64,000 nt of DNA from Mesocentrotus franciscanus (Eukaryota > Echinodermata > Echinoidea > Camarodonta > Strongylocentrotidae): positions 2,058,390-2,122,389 of the forward strand of contig CP137667.1 in assembly GCA_037976565.1 (NCBI GenBank), written 5' to 3'. A program made the position numbers and the translations under genes. Below the pieces are notes generated by a model. That model was not told where the DNA came from, did not search any database, and worked only from the letters and a program-made list of their open reading frames with translations. Numbering within the stretch: the stretch's first letter is position 1; every line of letters starts with the position of its first letter. Shown here in pieces: positions 22,885 through 34,244 of this stretch.

Positions 22885-23580
22885 GTAATACCGTCTTTCT
22901 TAAGTTATGAAATTAATAGGGGTGTGAAACCCGGAAGTTAATCACTAATTCTCTCTTCCCTGTTCTTGGTTCCGGATATTTTCCCCTATAATCTCATTGG
23001 AATTATCTTGTCGGAATAATATCATCGCAGTAATGCTTGAGGTTGATGGTAACATCATTGCCATTGTCCCATCCGTTTAGTCGCAGGGCCCCATGGGAGA
23101 CCAACTGATGTTCAATGGACTACCCTGTTAATAAAGATTAATAAATGAATTCTAGTCCATTTCTAAACGCAATCATGTGTGTGTGTGGGTGTGGGTGTGT
23201 CGGTGTGTTATTTTTCAAGTTCATATTATTTTTTCTTTAGTTACTGGAATCCCATGAATGATGTACATGTAGTTTCAGCAACAAATCACTCATCTGGCAA
23301 GGAATCAAAATATCAATATTCTAGAAAATGGGACAAGTTTGACATTACATTGCGTGATTCGATTTATATTACCAGTAGTTCGTATTCACCGTATTCGGGT
23401 ATTGATTTGAGTAGTCTACATGTTCACATCATTAAATGATATGATGAGTATGTGCGTGTGTGTGCGAGTGTGTGCACGAGTGTGTGTACGTGGTTGTTAC
23501 TTTATCTGACCAGTATACTAGCATCCTACTACCAGTTATTTCACCCAGAAGTTAGTCAATCATATCTTTATTTATTTCAG

Positions 23581-23725
23581 ACATGCCTGCCGTTGAGGGC
23601 ATTCAGTGAACTCATTGGTTCCCAGACGGCTGCTCTTACCATCCCATCGCTGTCAGTAGAAAACATGGGTGTCTATTCGTGTAGACTAGGCAACGAAGAA
23701 CAAACCATGGATATCTCCTTACCAA
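23581..23725 (+). CDS. Ig domain, C-terminal half exon
   Basis: 145-nt exon with acceptor TTATTTCAG and strong donor GTAAGT, phase 0 in and 1 out. It encodes LIGSQTAALTIPSLSVENMG followed by VYSCRLGNEEQTMD: the E-F-G strands of an Ig domain with the typical L-x-I-x-x-(13)-Y-x-C core. The exit phase matches the Fz exon at 24039, so Ig and Fz modules are joined in one extracellular protein. ROR and MuSK receptors combine Ig and Fz domains, but no kringle, transmembrane or kinase exon was found downstream. Confidence 0.75.
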
Positions 23726-24038
23726 GTAAGTCATATAGGTGGAACCCAGTACCAAGATTGTATGTACCACTATTATGTCTCTCTTCTTATTTCAGATAAT
23801 CTCATTTTGTCAGTTATTCAGATTATTTCACCAGAAATTTCGTTTACATTAAAGGGAACATTGTTCAGTACGTTTACTTTTGATGCAGTCCTTTGACACG
23901 ATGTAAACCTACCTGTCTACAAAGGCCACCCGTCTACAGAGGCCAGTTTTATTGCATGCATTTGTACATGTAGGCCTCCAAAACCATACAATGTTTGTCC
24001 TGTAACGAAAAGTGCATTGTTGGTTTTTGTCTCTCCAG

Positions 24039-24389
24039 GATCATGTGAAACTCTTGAATCAGCCCAATGCGGCATGGTCTTACCCTACTCAGTATTACTC
24101 TATCCTAACTCCTTGGGTCACTTGACACCCACTGAAGCTGAGTTAGCATCCTTTCAGTTCTTACCACTCCTAGCTATGGGTTGCTCACCAGTCAACCTAC
24201 TACTCTTCGTTTGTTCCCTTCACTTCCCATCATGTGGAGATGGTTTGGTTTTACCGTGTTCTGAGCTATGTCGGGCAGCCATGACAGAATGTTCAGTGTT
24301 TATCCTTGGTATCCAACATGTCTGGCCAGAGAAGGCTCAGTGCAGCAACTTCCCTTCAATGACAGAAGGAACGTGTATTCCACCACAAG
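24039..24389 (+). CDS. Complete Frizzled-type cysteine-rich domain exon
   Basis: 351-nt exon, phase 1 to 1, acceptor TCTCTCCAG, donor GTTAGT. It encodes a full Fz CRD with all ten cysteines in the family order: CETLESAQC; YSVLLYPNSLGH with the conserved Y-x-x-x-x-PN; GCSPVNLLLFVCSLHFPSC; LPCSELCRAAMTEC; and WPEKAQCSNFP, ending at GTC. Fz domains bind Wnt-type lipidated ligands or mediate dimerisation outside the cell. A whole CRD in one symmetric exon is easily shuffled. The specific gene cannot be named. No downstream exon was identified before the satellite array at 30650. Confidence 0.85.
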
Positions 24390-26469
24390 GTTAGTTAGCA
24401 TGTTACTTTAGGTGAATATATTTAACGCGCCTCATACTATGTTTCCAGGCTCTGGGGTGCTGTTGTCCTCGAAGCCATTAGGTGAAGCATAGTACTTCTA
24501 TCTTATAGAGAGCTAGGACAACAGCACCCAAATGTCATTGTTACATAATAAAATTAATTATAATGTGAACTACAAAATGAAGGGATACTTTTTTTTTAAG
24601 TCACAACTTAGTGGGATTTGAACATCATGACGACCTTAATCATTGTCCATACAGTAAAACTTCGTTCACATACGACGACGCGGTTAACCAACAAAGAAAA
24701 AATGGAGGCAACCAAACGAACTGAAGAACAATAACAAAAACAACCACAACAGCAAAACGCCGCGGCAATTGATATAACATAAGCGCAGAGAGAAACTAAT
24801 TGCTGTAACTTTACAGCAGTAGATATATTTGGTGGCTTGGGGCGTTAATAATTAGTACAGTTAATATGGACATTATTTTGCAACGGCTGATTTGTTTTGT
24901 TTACCAACGCTCGCTATGCATAAATTATGCACATTATGTTAATCATGCATTGATGGTTTCTGAGACTAGTCATTAGTCTCACTAGATGGCACACCGCGAT
25001 TTTTAGCAGGCCGATATATCATAATGCAGACATTTGAGGACGGTGTGACATAACATTGTTTCATTCGTGTCTTGAACCTGTATTCTAATATTTGGTGGCA
25101 CCGGTGGGATATAAACACACAAGTTTTTTATCTCGAAATGACTACAATCTCAAACCAACCTCTGAAGCACGCCCTACTTCTGGCTGTCTTGAAGTCGTTT
25201 CGTCTATGGCGGCACGGAAAGCTAATAAACTCGGAACGAGACAAAACTATTACCCCCAATGCACAGGAGGATTCGTTTTCCTTCCCGTTATTACCAAAGA
25301 TAATAAACCCTATAAATGTTTCATAATATCTTTCGATGCACTGTTCATTTGCATCTGTTTTACACCATATCACACTCATACTGAGGCTCATAGACTACAT
25401 TAGTCGCGGATGTAGGTTTGGTTTTGCACACGAAGCGTCACTGCCCGACGCAAAAGTTTGTGTGAGTGACAAACGCGTTCTGGTTTTGCACACGAGGCGT
25501 CTTTTTCCTAGCACAGCTTTTGCTTGAGTGAATAGCGCATTCCTTTATGTTGCCTTCACTTTTTGTCTGTTGGAACCTTTTATAGCGTCAAAGATGAAAC
25601 CAGTTGTTGATGCAGACGTATAGGTCATCAAATGACGCATGTCTAATGTGCAGTAGGCAGAAGGGCATCATCGGGCAAAGAACTCTTCCAGAACATTTTA
25701 GTGATGTGCTTCAATACCGTTTGTCCATCTGGATGACCTTTTACAGTACACGTACATGTATAGCATTTTCGAACGTGACAACAGGTTTGTATAGAATGAT
25801 GCCTCATCCTTCTCCAAATAACAGGATCGATTTTTGTATCTTTTTCTAAAGATTTGTAAATAGATAACAATGAACGTTCATGTACGCTAGCTGTATTATC
25901 AGGTGACTAATAAAGAGATAGAAAGATCTCGTTTAGATGATTGTTGTGTGTTTGTATTATTATTATTATTATTATTATTATTGTTGTGTACAGTAATCCC
26001 ACACCGGAATGCAAAGACGAGCGTCATTCTGACTGCGTTTTTGACGGAGAAATGCGTCAGCGACTAGTGCAGTCGTTGAACACAAATTATGTTGAGTTAC
26101 TAGTCCATGAGCAAATTGGTATAGGGTATAGGGGATGATGAGCTGAAGTAATAACGCAATCGGATTGACGTATTGTGTGTAATGCCCTTTGCATATGTGC
26201 CGTTATTTGGCTGACGTGCTTAGGACTGCGTCAGCATCTTTACTTCAAATGACACGACATGACAGAGTGATATCATACAAAAGTGAATGAGAAAATAACT
26301 GAGCCAACATTGCCTAGAGTTACTGGCGTATATTCAGTTACAAATGTCATTAGCGCAGACCGGTTATAACTCAATACAGAAATTGCGACTCCTTTGCGTC
26401 ACTCAACTTGTTATAATTTACATGAACATGTGTGTCATGCCTGAAGGATAGTTTGATTGTGCTCAGGTC
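24390..26469. other. Non-coding; small hairpin and a 62-bp duplication
   Basis: Contains an inverted pair GGGTGCTGTTGTCCT (24455-24469) and AGGACAACAGCACCC (24525-24539), a hairpin or tiny MITE. GGTTTTGCACACGAAGCGTC at 25420 recurs with one change at 25482, a 62-bp tandem duplication. An (ATT)n run lies near 25958-25984. No exons recognised. Confidence 0.5.
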
Positions 26470-26990
26470 AGCTACATCAAAGAGAGATAGAGGGAAAGAA
26501 AAGGGGGAGCAAGGGAGGGTGGGTCGGAGAGAGGGCAGAAACAGAGAAGGAAATATTTGGCATATTATAATTATAGGAAGAGAAAAGCAAAGGAGACATT
26601 TGTATAAAAGAGTAACAGAGGAAATGAGAAAGAAAGAAGAAAAATAAGAGGATAATTATAAGAGATAGGGAAATCGGTAATAAAAATAGGGAATATAATG
26701 AGACTGAGGAGAGAGAGAGGGGGAGATGGACAGAAAGAACAGAGAACATTAATAAGTGTGAACGAGTAAGAGAAAATAGACAGAAGAGAGAAAAAGGAGA
26801 CGAGAGGGTAGAGAGAAGGAGGGGGGCGGGGAGAAACATTATACATGATAGGATTATGAGATCGAGATGGAGAAATTGATGTCAACAATATAACGAGAAA
26901 TTGAGAAAGAGACATGTGAAAGAGGAGGGGAACATCACAGGAGAATGGTTTGACGGTGTAGAACGGACAATAGGCCATAGGAGAGGAAGA
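26470..26990. repeat. Long purine-rich (GA/GGA) low-complexity tract
   Basis: About 500 bp of strongly purine-biased sequence on the + strand. Open frames on the minus strand here are Ser/Leu/Pro-rich artefacts. Confidence 0.8.
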
Positions 26991-28852
26991 GTGCTTGCAC
27001 AGTATTTCATAACCACGACGTGAGCATTTGACATGAAAACTTAAAATGGGATGGCTTTTTATGGATCTTCCACAATTTATATAAGTACATGTATAGACCT
27101 ATTCCCATATTTTGTGCCCCTCCCCCAAGCCCGCTGCAGCAATGCTAAATAGCGAACAGAAGGAAAGTGAATAGGCCTAAACATGCAAAAGAGAGGCATA
27201 ACAATAAAGGGGCCAAGATACTATAAGATGGGAATGTATTGTTTGTACCCTCTTCCATACCACCCCACCCGATGGCCTCAGGCGATGATCCAACTTTATT
27301 TTAGAACGGGGGTAGAGTGCGAAATAATTTCTGACACAGATGAAAAGGGGCATTTTAGGTGTAATCAATTACACCCCAATATTTGTAATACTTTCCGCTA
27401 AACTAAATGTGATGCTTCGATCCCGCCTAAAAGGTATTACCTACCAGCAAAGACCATGGCACCATGCACCGATACACACAAACATTGAAACGGTGGACCA
27501 AATTCATAAAACAACTAATACACATGGGGTTGGTATAAATGGAAACACCCGTTAGTCCATTTTATGAAGTTGTTAAACTCTTAGTACTTCCTATCAACGT
27601 TGAAGTTACGCCCATACTCACCTTATAGTGACTTCGGGAATCGTTATACTCCAGAGTTTGATTAATCTCACTCCGGCTTTCAACTCTATATGACGCTCCT
27701 TGCAAAGAGATCTCTCCTCATTGTGACGGCACTTAGTTGTGAAATCCCGAATAAACGTAAACCCCATTGTGGGGGTTGGAGGAGGGGGAGGGGAGGGGAG
27801 GGGGTCGACACGTTGGTCTTAACTTCTGACACGTCCCTCGTCTAGTGATTTAACATAATTAGGTCTATAGGAGCTAGGGTGTCTGAAGATTGGCCAAATC
27901 TGTCAGCTGAATATTAAGCAAAACATATGAATAAATAATAATAACAACAATGAAACTAATGTTATAACGTACGAGAAATGTTTAACTCACTACGAAAATG
28001 TGATCATGTAAGGAGTTTGAGATAAATTTGGTATCGTAACGTTTCATTATAAAATTATATGGCCTATTTGTTTGTGCTAAGGAGAGGTTTTATGTTTAAC
28101 TCTTCATTAAGAAAACTGAAAAGAAGGTGTTTGATATGACATCTAGGCAAGTACTAAAGATAAAAACTTGTCCATCGGGAATTAATGTTAGAATATTCCA
28201 AATTTGATTTTTGACAATTTTTTTAAGAAAACTATATATGAGACCACATTTTAATATTGATTTGAAAACCCGCACCCACTGCTTCATAGAGCCATATGCA
28301 AACTTACAAACATACTACAAGGACATTGTGCATGCACTCGAGCGTTTCAGCAGGATGATTTTATACCATAAAATGCATTTGTACAGGTCTATGGGACTTT
28401 CGTTACTATTAAAACATGACCGCAATTTAATGTTAGCATGATAATATTACACATACATACAGGCACGTATTAACATGAAGTTGGGTACATATGATGATAT
28501 GAGAAAATCAGATCATTTTAACAAGTAGTTTCTTAGAAAGAAAAATCTTTCCGACACCCTACCTACTGGTCTATCTATCAAGTTTCCTCCAAGTTAGTTC
28601 TTGGTTTTCCTCTTGGTCTGATATACCTATATATAAAGAAGTTGCATTGCAATGCAAACAATCTCAAAAAATACAGGTATGAAATTACATGTATCATTTC
28701 AAACTAGATCATTTGTGTAGGATTTGTGGACGATCATTGTTTCTTATTGTGTGTGTATTTTCTTGAACTCTGAGCAAAACTATATACTTTCTTATTTGTT
28801 TTTCTGTGTGTACGTGTAGGGAGTGGTGGTATAAGTAACCGTTTCACGCCTT
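26991..28852. other. No gene recognised
   Basis: Ordinary AT-rich sequence with a G-rich run at 27769-27805. No motif or paired splice signals found. Confidence 0.45.
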
Positions 28853-29100
28853 ATGGGTGCAGGAACAAAATATAAAACATTGTTTCGAAAGGAGGTACTC
28901 GTTATTCCGAAGTTTCGTAATTCCGTAAAACGATACAGGATTCTATTTCATTTTCGGAATTATGAACCTTCGGATTTTGAACTTCATTTCATTTTCGGGA
29001 TATTGAATCCTATTTCATTTTTGGAAACACGAACCTACGCAATAATGAACTTTCGGAGTAACGAAGCTTCGGAATTAACACTTAGAGTAATTTTTCGCGA
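28853..29100. repeat. Degenerate short-motif repeat (TTTCGGAAT / GAACCTTCGG)
   Basis: Many imperfect copies of TTTCGGAAT-like and GAACCTTCGG-like words in both orientations, resembling subterminal repeats of a DNA element. Ends not resolved. Confidence 0.45.
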
Positions 29101-30649
29101 CTTTGTATGATGTTGACAAATTTGCTTTGCCCTTAATTAAATCTAATGCTGATAACAAAAATCGGAATGCCATTTAATGGAATAATTTTGACGATTAATT
29201 AATTCGGATGCTCATAAATCAATTTGCGCGTCTCAAAATGAATTCCATTGCACGGACTTTACATATGAAAGAACGTCATCTATCTTCAGATGTTAACGCG
29301 CGAATTACAATGCACCTTAATTGATTTGAGGGCCAAAAATATGAAATTGGGCGGGAAAACTATATCTTAATATCTCCTACGATTATTCTTATCCTTTTTT
29401 TTCATTACATCTCATCAATTAATATTTTCCGTCTTCTCCAGATCTCTCCTAACCCTTCTGCTTCTTATTCCATTCTTTTTTTTTCTCTTCTCCGTCTTAT
29501 TTTCATTTGCCTTATTGAATGCCGCCCCCCATCTCTCTCTCTCTCAATCAATCCCAAATACGGCCTTTCATGCTCTCCAAATGACCAGTTATTTTAACAA
29601 GCTTATACAAATTGATAGAAGTATTACAGTAACACATCATATTCAACATAAAATCGTAAAATTAAACATTACATCAACATCAGGAACGTAAAAACCTATG
29701 AAAAAGAAAACATTTACGCAAGTAATAAAGCAAACTTGGTATAAATAGTCAGATAACGATGTCAACACATTTTAATCAATTGAAAGTTAATGGGCTAATA
29801 TAATATCTTAACAGTCATATATAGTATAAATTGAGGCATTTATATTACGAATTCACCATTTAAGGATACAGAATTATGCACGGAAATACCAAACTTACAT
29901 TGAATGTAAGGAAATTTACAAGGAGAATTCGTTAAGGAACAAGGAATCATTGCCGACTTATGAACTTAACTGTTTGAATTAACAAACAATTGGATATGAT
30001 ATGGAGCATATTACCTTTACATCATTAAGGGCTTCGTCAGATGTGGAACGTTTTTTTTTTGTAACGTGTATTAAAATTAGGGCAACTGCGCGCAACAAAG
30101 GATTTGCGCGTATTCACTGAGCCCTGTGTTATAAAGTATAGAACTGCTACGGCATAATGACCACCGCGGTTTTGCCGTGTTGCAGTGCTGCGTTTTTCTG
30201 AAAATGTGTGCCCTGATTATACGCACAATACTTTACAGAAATTCAAGAAACAATTGTACAGAATTATGGACACACTTCCAATTTTTGTTAAAGCCTACAG
30301 ATGTCGGAAAATGAAATCATCACAACATTTGCACACTCTTGCATAAAAATTCAAATTGGTAGAGATCAAAATTTTACTACAGAAATTCATCAAGATATGG
30401 TGCAGAACCCTGAAAGGATATTTCAAGAGGTGGATATGGTATGGAGCGAGGAATATTTACATTAAAAGCTTCGCTTAAATATGTGCAGTCCCTTATTCAC
30501 CGTCACAGCCCATTCAAAATGGATATTCAAAATCATACTTTTGTGCGGACATTTGTAATCTGTACAGTGCTATATTTAGAATCAATCAAATATAAAGTAC
30601 AGGATAAATAAATGATGGAATTGTGCAGTGCTCTGAACCAAAATGAGTT
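29101..30649. other. No gene recognised
   Basis: AT-rich sequence, T/C-rich near 29440-29560, with no supported exon. Confidence 0.45.
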
Positions 30650-32960
30650 AAAGTTGGATATGATAGCATGGAAATAATACGAATAAATGTGTAGACGTAT
30701 GCACAATAATCCAATCTCAGTATGATAATACATGATATATATATATATATATGCAATGGACATTCACCATTATAATGTGCAGACTTATTCACAAAAATCA
30801 AATGTCAGTATTATATTACATGAAATATATATGCATTTGACATTCACCATTATAATATGCAACTTATGCACACAAAAAGAAATGTCAGTATGATAATACA
30901 TAAAATATATATGCAATGGACATTCACCAATACAATGTGTAGACTTATTCACAAAAATCAAATGTCAGTATGATATTACATGAAATATATATGCATTTGA
31001 CATTCACCTTTATAATATGCAACTCATGCACACAAAAACAAATGTTAGTATGATATTACATAAAATATATATGCAATGGACATTCACCAATACAATGTGC
31101 AGACTTATGCACGAAAATCCAATCTCGGTAGGATATTATGCTGACATATATATGTATTTGACATTCACCATTATCATGTGCAGACTTATGCACTCAAATC
31201 CAATGTCATTATGATAATACATAAAATATATATGCAATGGACATTCACAAATACACTGTGCAGACTTATGCACGAAAATCCAATCTCGGTAGGATATTAT
31301 GCTGACATATATATGTATTTGACATTCACCATTATCATGTGCAGACTTATGCACACAAATCCAATGTCAGTATGATAATACATCAAAAATATAAATGCAT
31401 TTGACATGCATCACTATAATGTGCAGACTTATGCACACAAATATAATCTCAGTATGATATGATATGAAATTTATATCCTATGGACATTCACCATACTGAT
31501 GTGCATACTTATGCACAAAACTACAATCTCAGTATGATATTACATTGAATGTATGCAAACATTGGACATTAGTATTAAGGTGTACAGGATTATGCACAAT
31601 AATCCAATCTCAGTATGATATCATAAGAAATATATGCAATGGACATGTATTACTATAATGTGCAGACTTATGCACACAAATCTAATCTCAGTATGATATG
31701 TTATGAAATGTATATTAGCGCTTAGAGGCTTCGGTGGTAAGCGCTTTATAAGCAACGTTGTAATTATTATTATTATTATATCCTATGGACATTCACCATA
31801 ATGATGTGAAGACTTATGCACACAAATCCAATGTCAGTATGATATTTTATGCAATGTTTATACAATGTCCATTTACTATTATAATGTGCAGACCTATGCA
31901 CACAAATCTTATTTCAGTATCATATCATATGAAATGTATGCAATGGACATGCATCACTATAATGTGCAGACTTATGCACACAAATATAATCTCAGTATGA
32001 TATGATATGAAATTTATATCCTATTGACATTCACCATAATGATGTGCAGACTTATGCACACGAGTCCAATGTTAGTATGATATTTTATGCAATGTATATA
32101 CAATGTCCATTCACTATTATAATGTGCAGAATTATGCACACAAATCTAATCTCAGTAGGATATCATATGACATTTATATATAATGGCCATTCACTATTAA
32201 AATATGGAGACTTATGCACAAAAATACAATCTCTATATAGTGTTATATGAAATAAATAAACAATGGCCATTCACCATTAAAATGTGGAGACTTGTGCTCA
32301 ATAATTCAATCCCAGCATGATATCATAAGTAATGTATATGCAATGAACATTCACTATTATAATGTGCAGATTTATGTACACAATTCTAAACTCTTCGAGA
32401 TATGATATTACACGGAATCTACTTTCACTGGACATTCACCATAATGATGTGTAGCCTTATGCACAACATTACAATGTCAGTATGATATCATATGCAATGT
32501 ATATACAATGGCCATTCACTATTAGAATGTGTAGCCTTATGCACAACATTACAATGTCAGTATGATATCATATGCAATGTATATACAATGGCCATTCACT
32601 ATTATAATGTGGAGACTTATGCACAAAAATAAAATTTCTATATGGTATTATATGAAATATATATATATATATATATAATGGTCATTCATTATTATGATGT
32701 TCAGACTTATGCACACAAAAACAATATCTGTATGGTCTTATATAAAATATATATATAATGGCCATTCACCATTATAACGTGGAGACTTGTGCTCAATAAT
32801 TCAATCCCAGCATGATATCATAAGTAATGTATATGCAATGAACATTCACTATTATAATGTGCAGATTTATGTACAAAAGTCTAAACTCTTCGAGATATGA
32901 TATTACACGGAATCTACATACATTAGACATTCAAGACGTGCAGATTATGCACACAAATCT
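30650..32960. repeat. 81-bp satellite array, roughly 28 copies
   Basis: The words GTGCAGACTTATGCAC, CAATCTCAGTATGATAT and GGACATTCACCATTATAAT recur in fixed order. Five successive copies of GCAGACTTATGCAC start at about 31099, 31180, 31260, 31341 and 31422, giving a period of 80-81 bp. AT-runs between them vary in length. Because the period is a multiple of three, several 65-75-codon open frames span copies (for example MQWTFTNTMCRLMHENP), but stops interrupt them and there is no sign of a gene. Confidence 0.88.
31708..31782. mobile_element. Short SINE/MITE-like insertion in the satellite
   Basis: TAGCGCTTAGAGGCTTCGG and GGTAAGCGCTTTATAAGC followed by an (ATT)n tail break one satellite unit. 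AGCGCTT ends and the ATT tail resemble other insertions in this window (19256). Confidence 0.5.
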
Positions 32961-33985
32961 ACTAAACTCAACATAGAGATTTTTAAATTATATGAGGCCT
33001 AACTACATTGTACATGATATGTGATGATATAAGATATCCGAATACAATGGTCATTCTCGTTTACTATAATTCGTCTTAGGTTTGGGTTATCTGACATGTG
33101 TACTACCAGCAGTGGTATTGCAAGCCTACTTTATTTCACGAAAGTTGAACATATTGGATATACTAGACGGACCGAGCTGCTTGATAGCTTTAAACGTTAA
33201 ATGTGCACAAAAAAAAAATTGCCTCTGCCTTTCACCCGCTTACGTTTATATTTTTCTATTGCCTTCGCAGTCTCTTATGCTGTTCATCGTGCTCTCAAAA
33301 TGTTTAAGTTTATAATTAGCGGTGATAACCGTGCTTATAAAAAACATTTGAAAAAGGATTAGAGTATAGTGTATATTATCTGTATTTAATATTCATTCGT
33401 ATAGAACATAAAACTTAATTTATTCCGCTTAAAAAATCAAGATACAAATATATATATATATATATATATATACAAATTGGGAAACAAATGTTGTCTAATA
33501 ACAATTCTTAACTATTGCAAGTCTTTAATAAGTCAAATTACTCCATAAAATAAACTTGTAAAACTAGTACATGTCATTTTTTTAAAAAGGTGTAATTACT
33601 GCAAACTTTTTTTTCCATCAAGGAATGCACTAAAATGAGGACATGATACGGGGTTCGACATAATATGTGTAATCATGTCTTTAAATAATATACATTATTT
33701 ATATTTGGAGTAATTTCGGCCTATGATTATGTGATGGTCAGTAGTTAGCCAATGTATTAAAACCGGTGATTATCTGATGTCGGTACTTATTAATTGCATG
33801 TATTTAGACCAATTATTATCTGATGGTCAGTAGTTATAAAATGTATATGGGTTTCATTACACTTCATTGACAGCCTTCGAAGTACTTTGATATCCTTTTT
33901 ACTATTTCTAAATTATATTGAAATATTAAGCTTTATATGTGCACTATTTACGTGAAAAGCTATCGAGGTTTCCTTTATATCAGAT
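32961..33985. other. Intergenic, downstream of the ZU5-UPA-DD gene
   Basis: AT-rich, with an (AT)n run at 33448-33472. This is where the minus-strand gene's 3' UTR should lie, but no canonical AATAAA was identified close to the stop. Confidence 0.45.
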
Positions 33986-34244
33986 CTATTTCATATATTC
34001 CTTCCATATACCTCCTAAATGAGCACTATCAAAAATACTCTTTAGCTCGTTGAAGCTTCCGCCTGTCTCGTTTTTCCATATAGAAAGGCACTCTCTCATC
34101 GCTGGCTCAGAGTCACTAAGGTGCTTCCTCAGAATACGTGATGCCTCGACGTACTCGATACCGAGTTTGTCGGACAGGTGAAGGTATTTATCGTGAGGAA
34201 TACGGGCTGCAAGAGTGGTCAGTTTCCCATCTGATACTGCGTCA
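33986..34244 (-). CDS. Death domain 2, terminal exon
   Basis: 259 nt, phase 2 in, ending at TAG (33986-33988), acceptor CGTTGTATAG. Encodes DGKLTTLAARIPHDKYLHLS, DKLGIEYVEASRILRKHLSD, MRECLSIWKNETGG and IFDSAHLGGIWKEYMK: a six-helix death-domain pattern with the helix-5 Trp (L-x-x-W-K). Confidence 0.85.

Noticed and set aside
23240..23439. Candidate middle exon after TTTTTCTTTAG (YWNPMNDVHV...)
   Set aside because: No Ig or Fz motif, no fitting donor, and it does not repair the phase mismatch between 22884 and 23581.
26477..26978. Overlapping Ser/Leu/Pro-rich minus-strand frames
   Set aside because: Artefacts of the purine-rich tract; no stop codons arise easily from such composition.
31017..32250. 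Series of Met/His/Thr-rich peptides as a repeat-protein gene
   Set aside because: Frames are confined to a few satellite units each, stops recur, and similar frames exist on the opposite strand.
30650..32960. CRISPR-like array
   Set aside because: Eukaryotic sequence; the whole 81-bp unit repeats, with no unique spacers.
34236..34244. Acceptor ACGCAG at 34236 as the main death-domain start
   Set aside because: It works only if the linker exon is skipped. With the linker the phase-2 acceptor at 34244 fits, and the first cassette has an equivalent linker.
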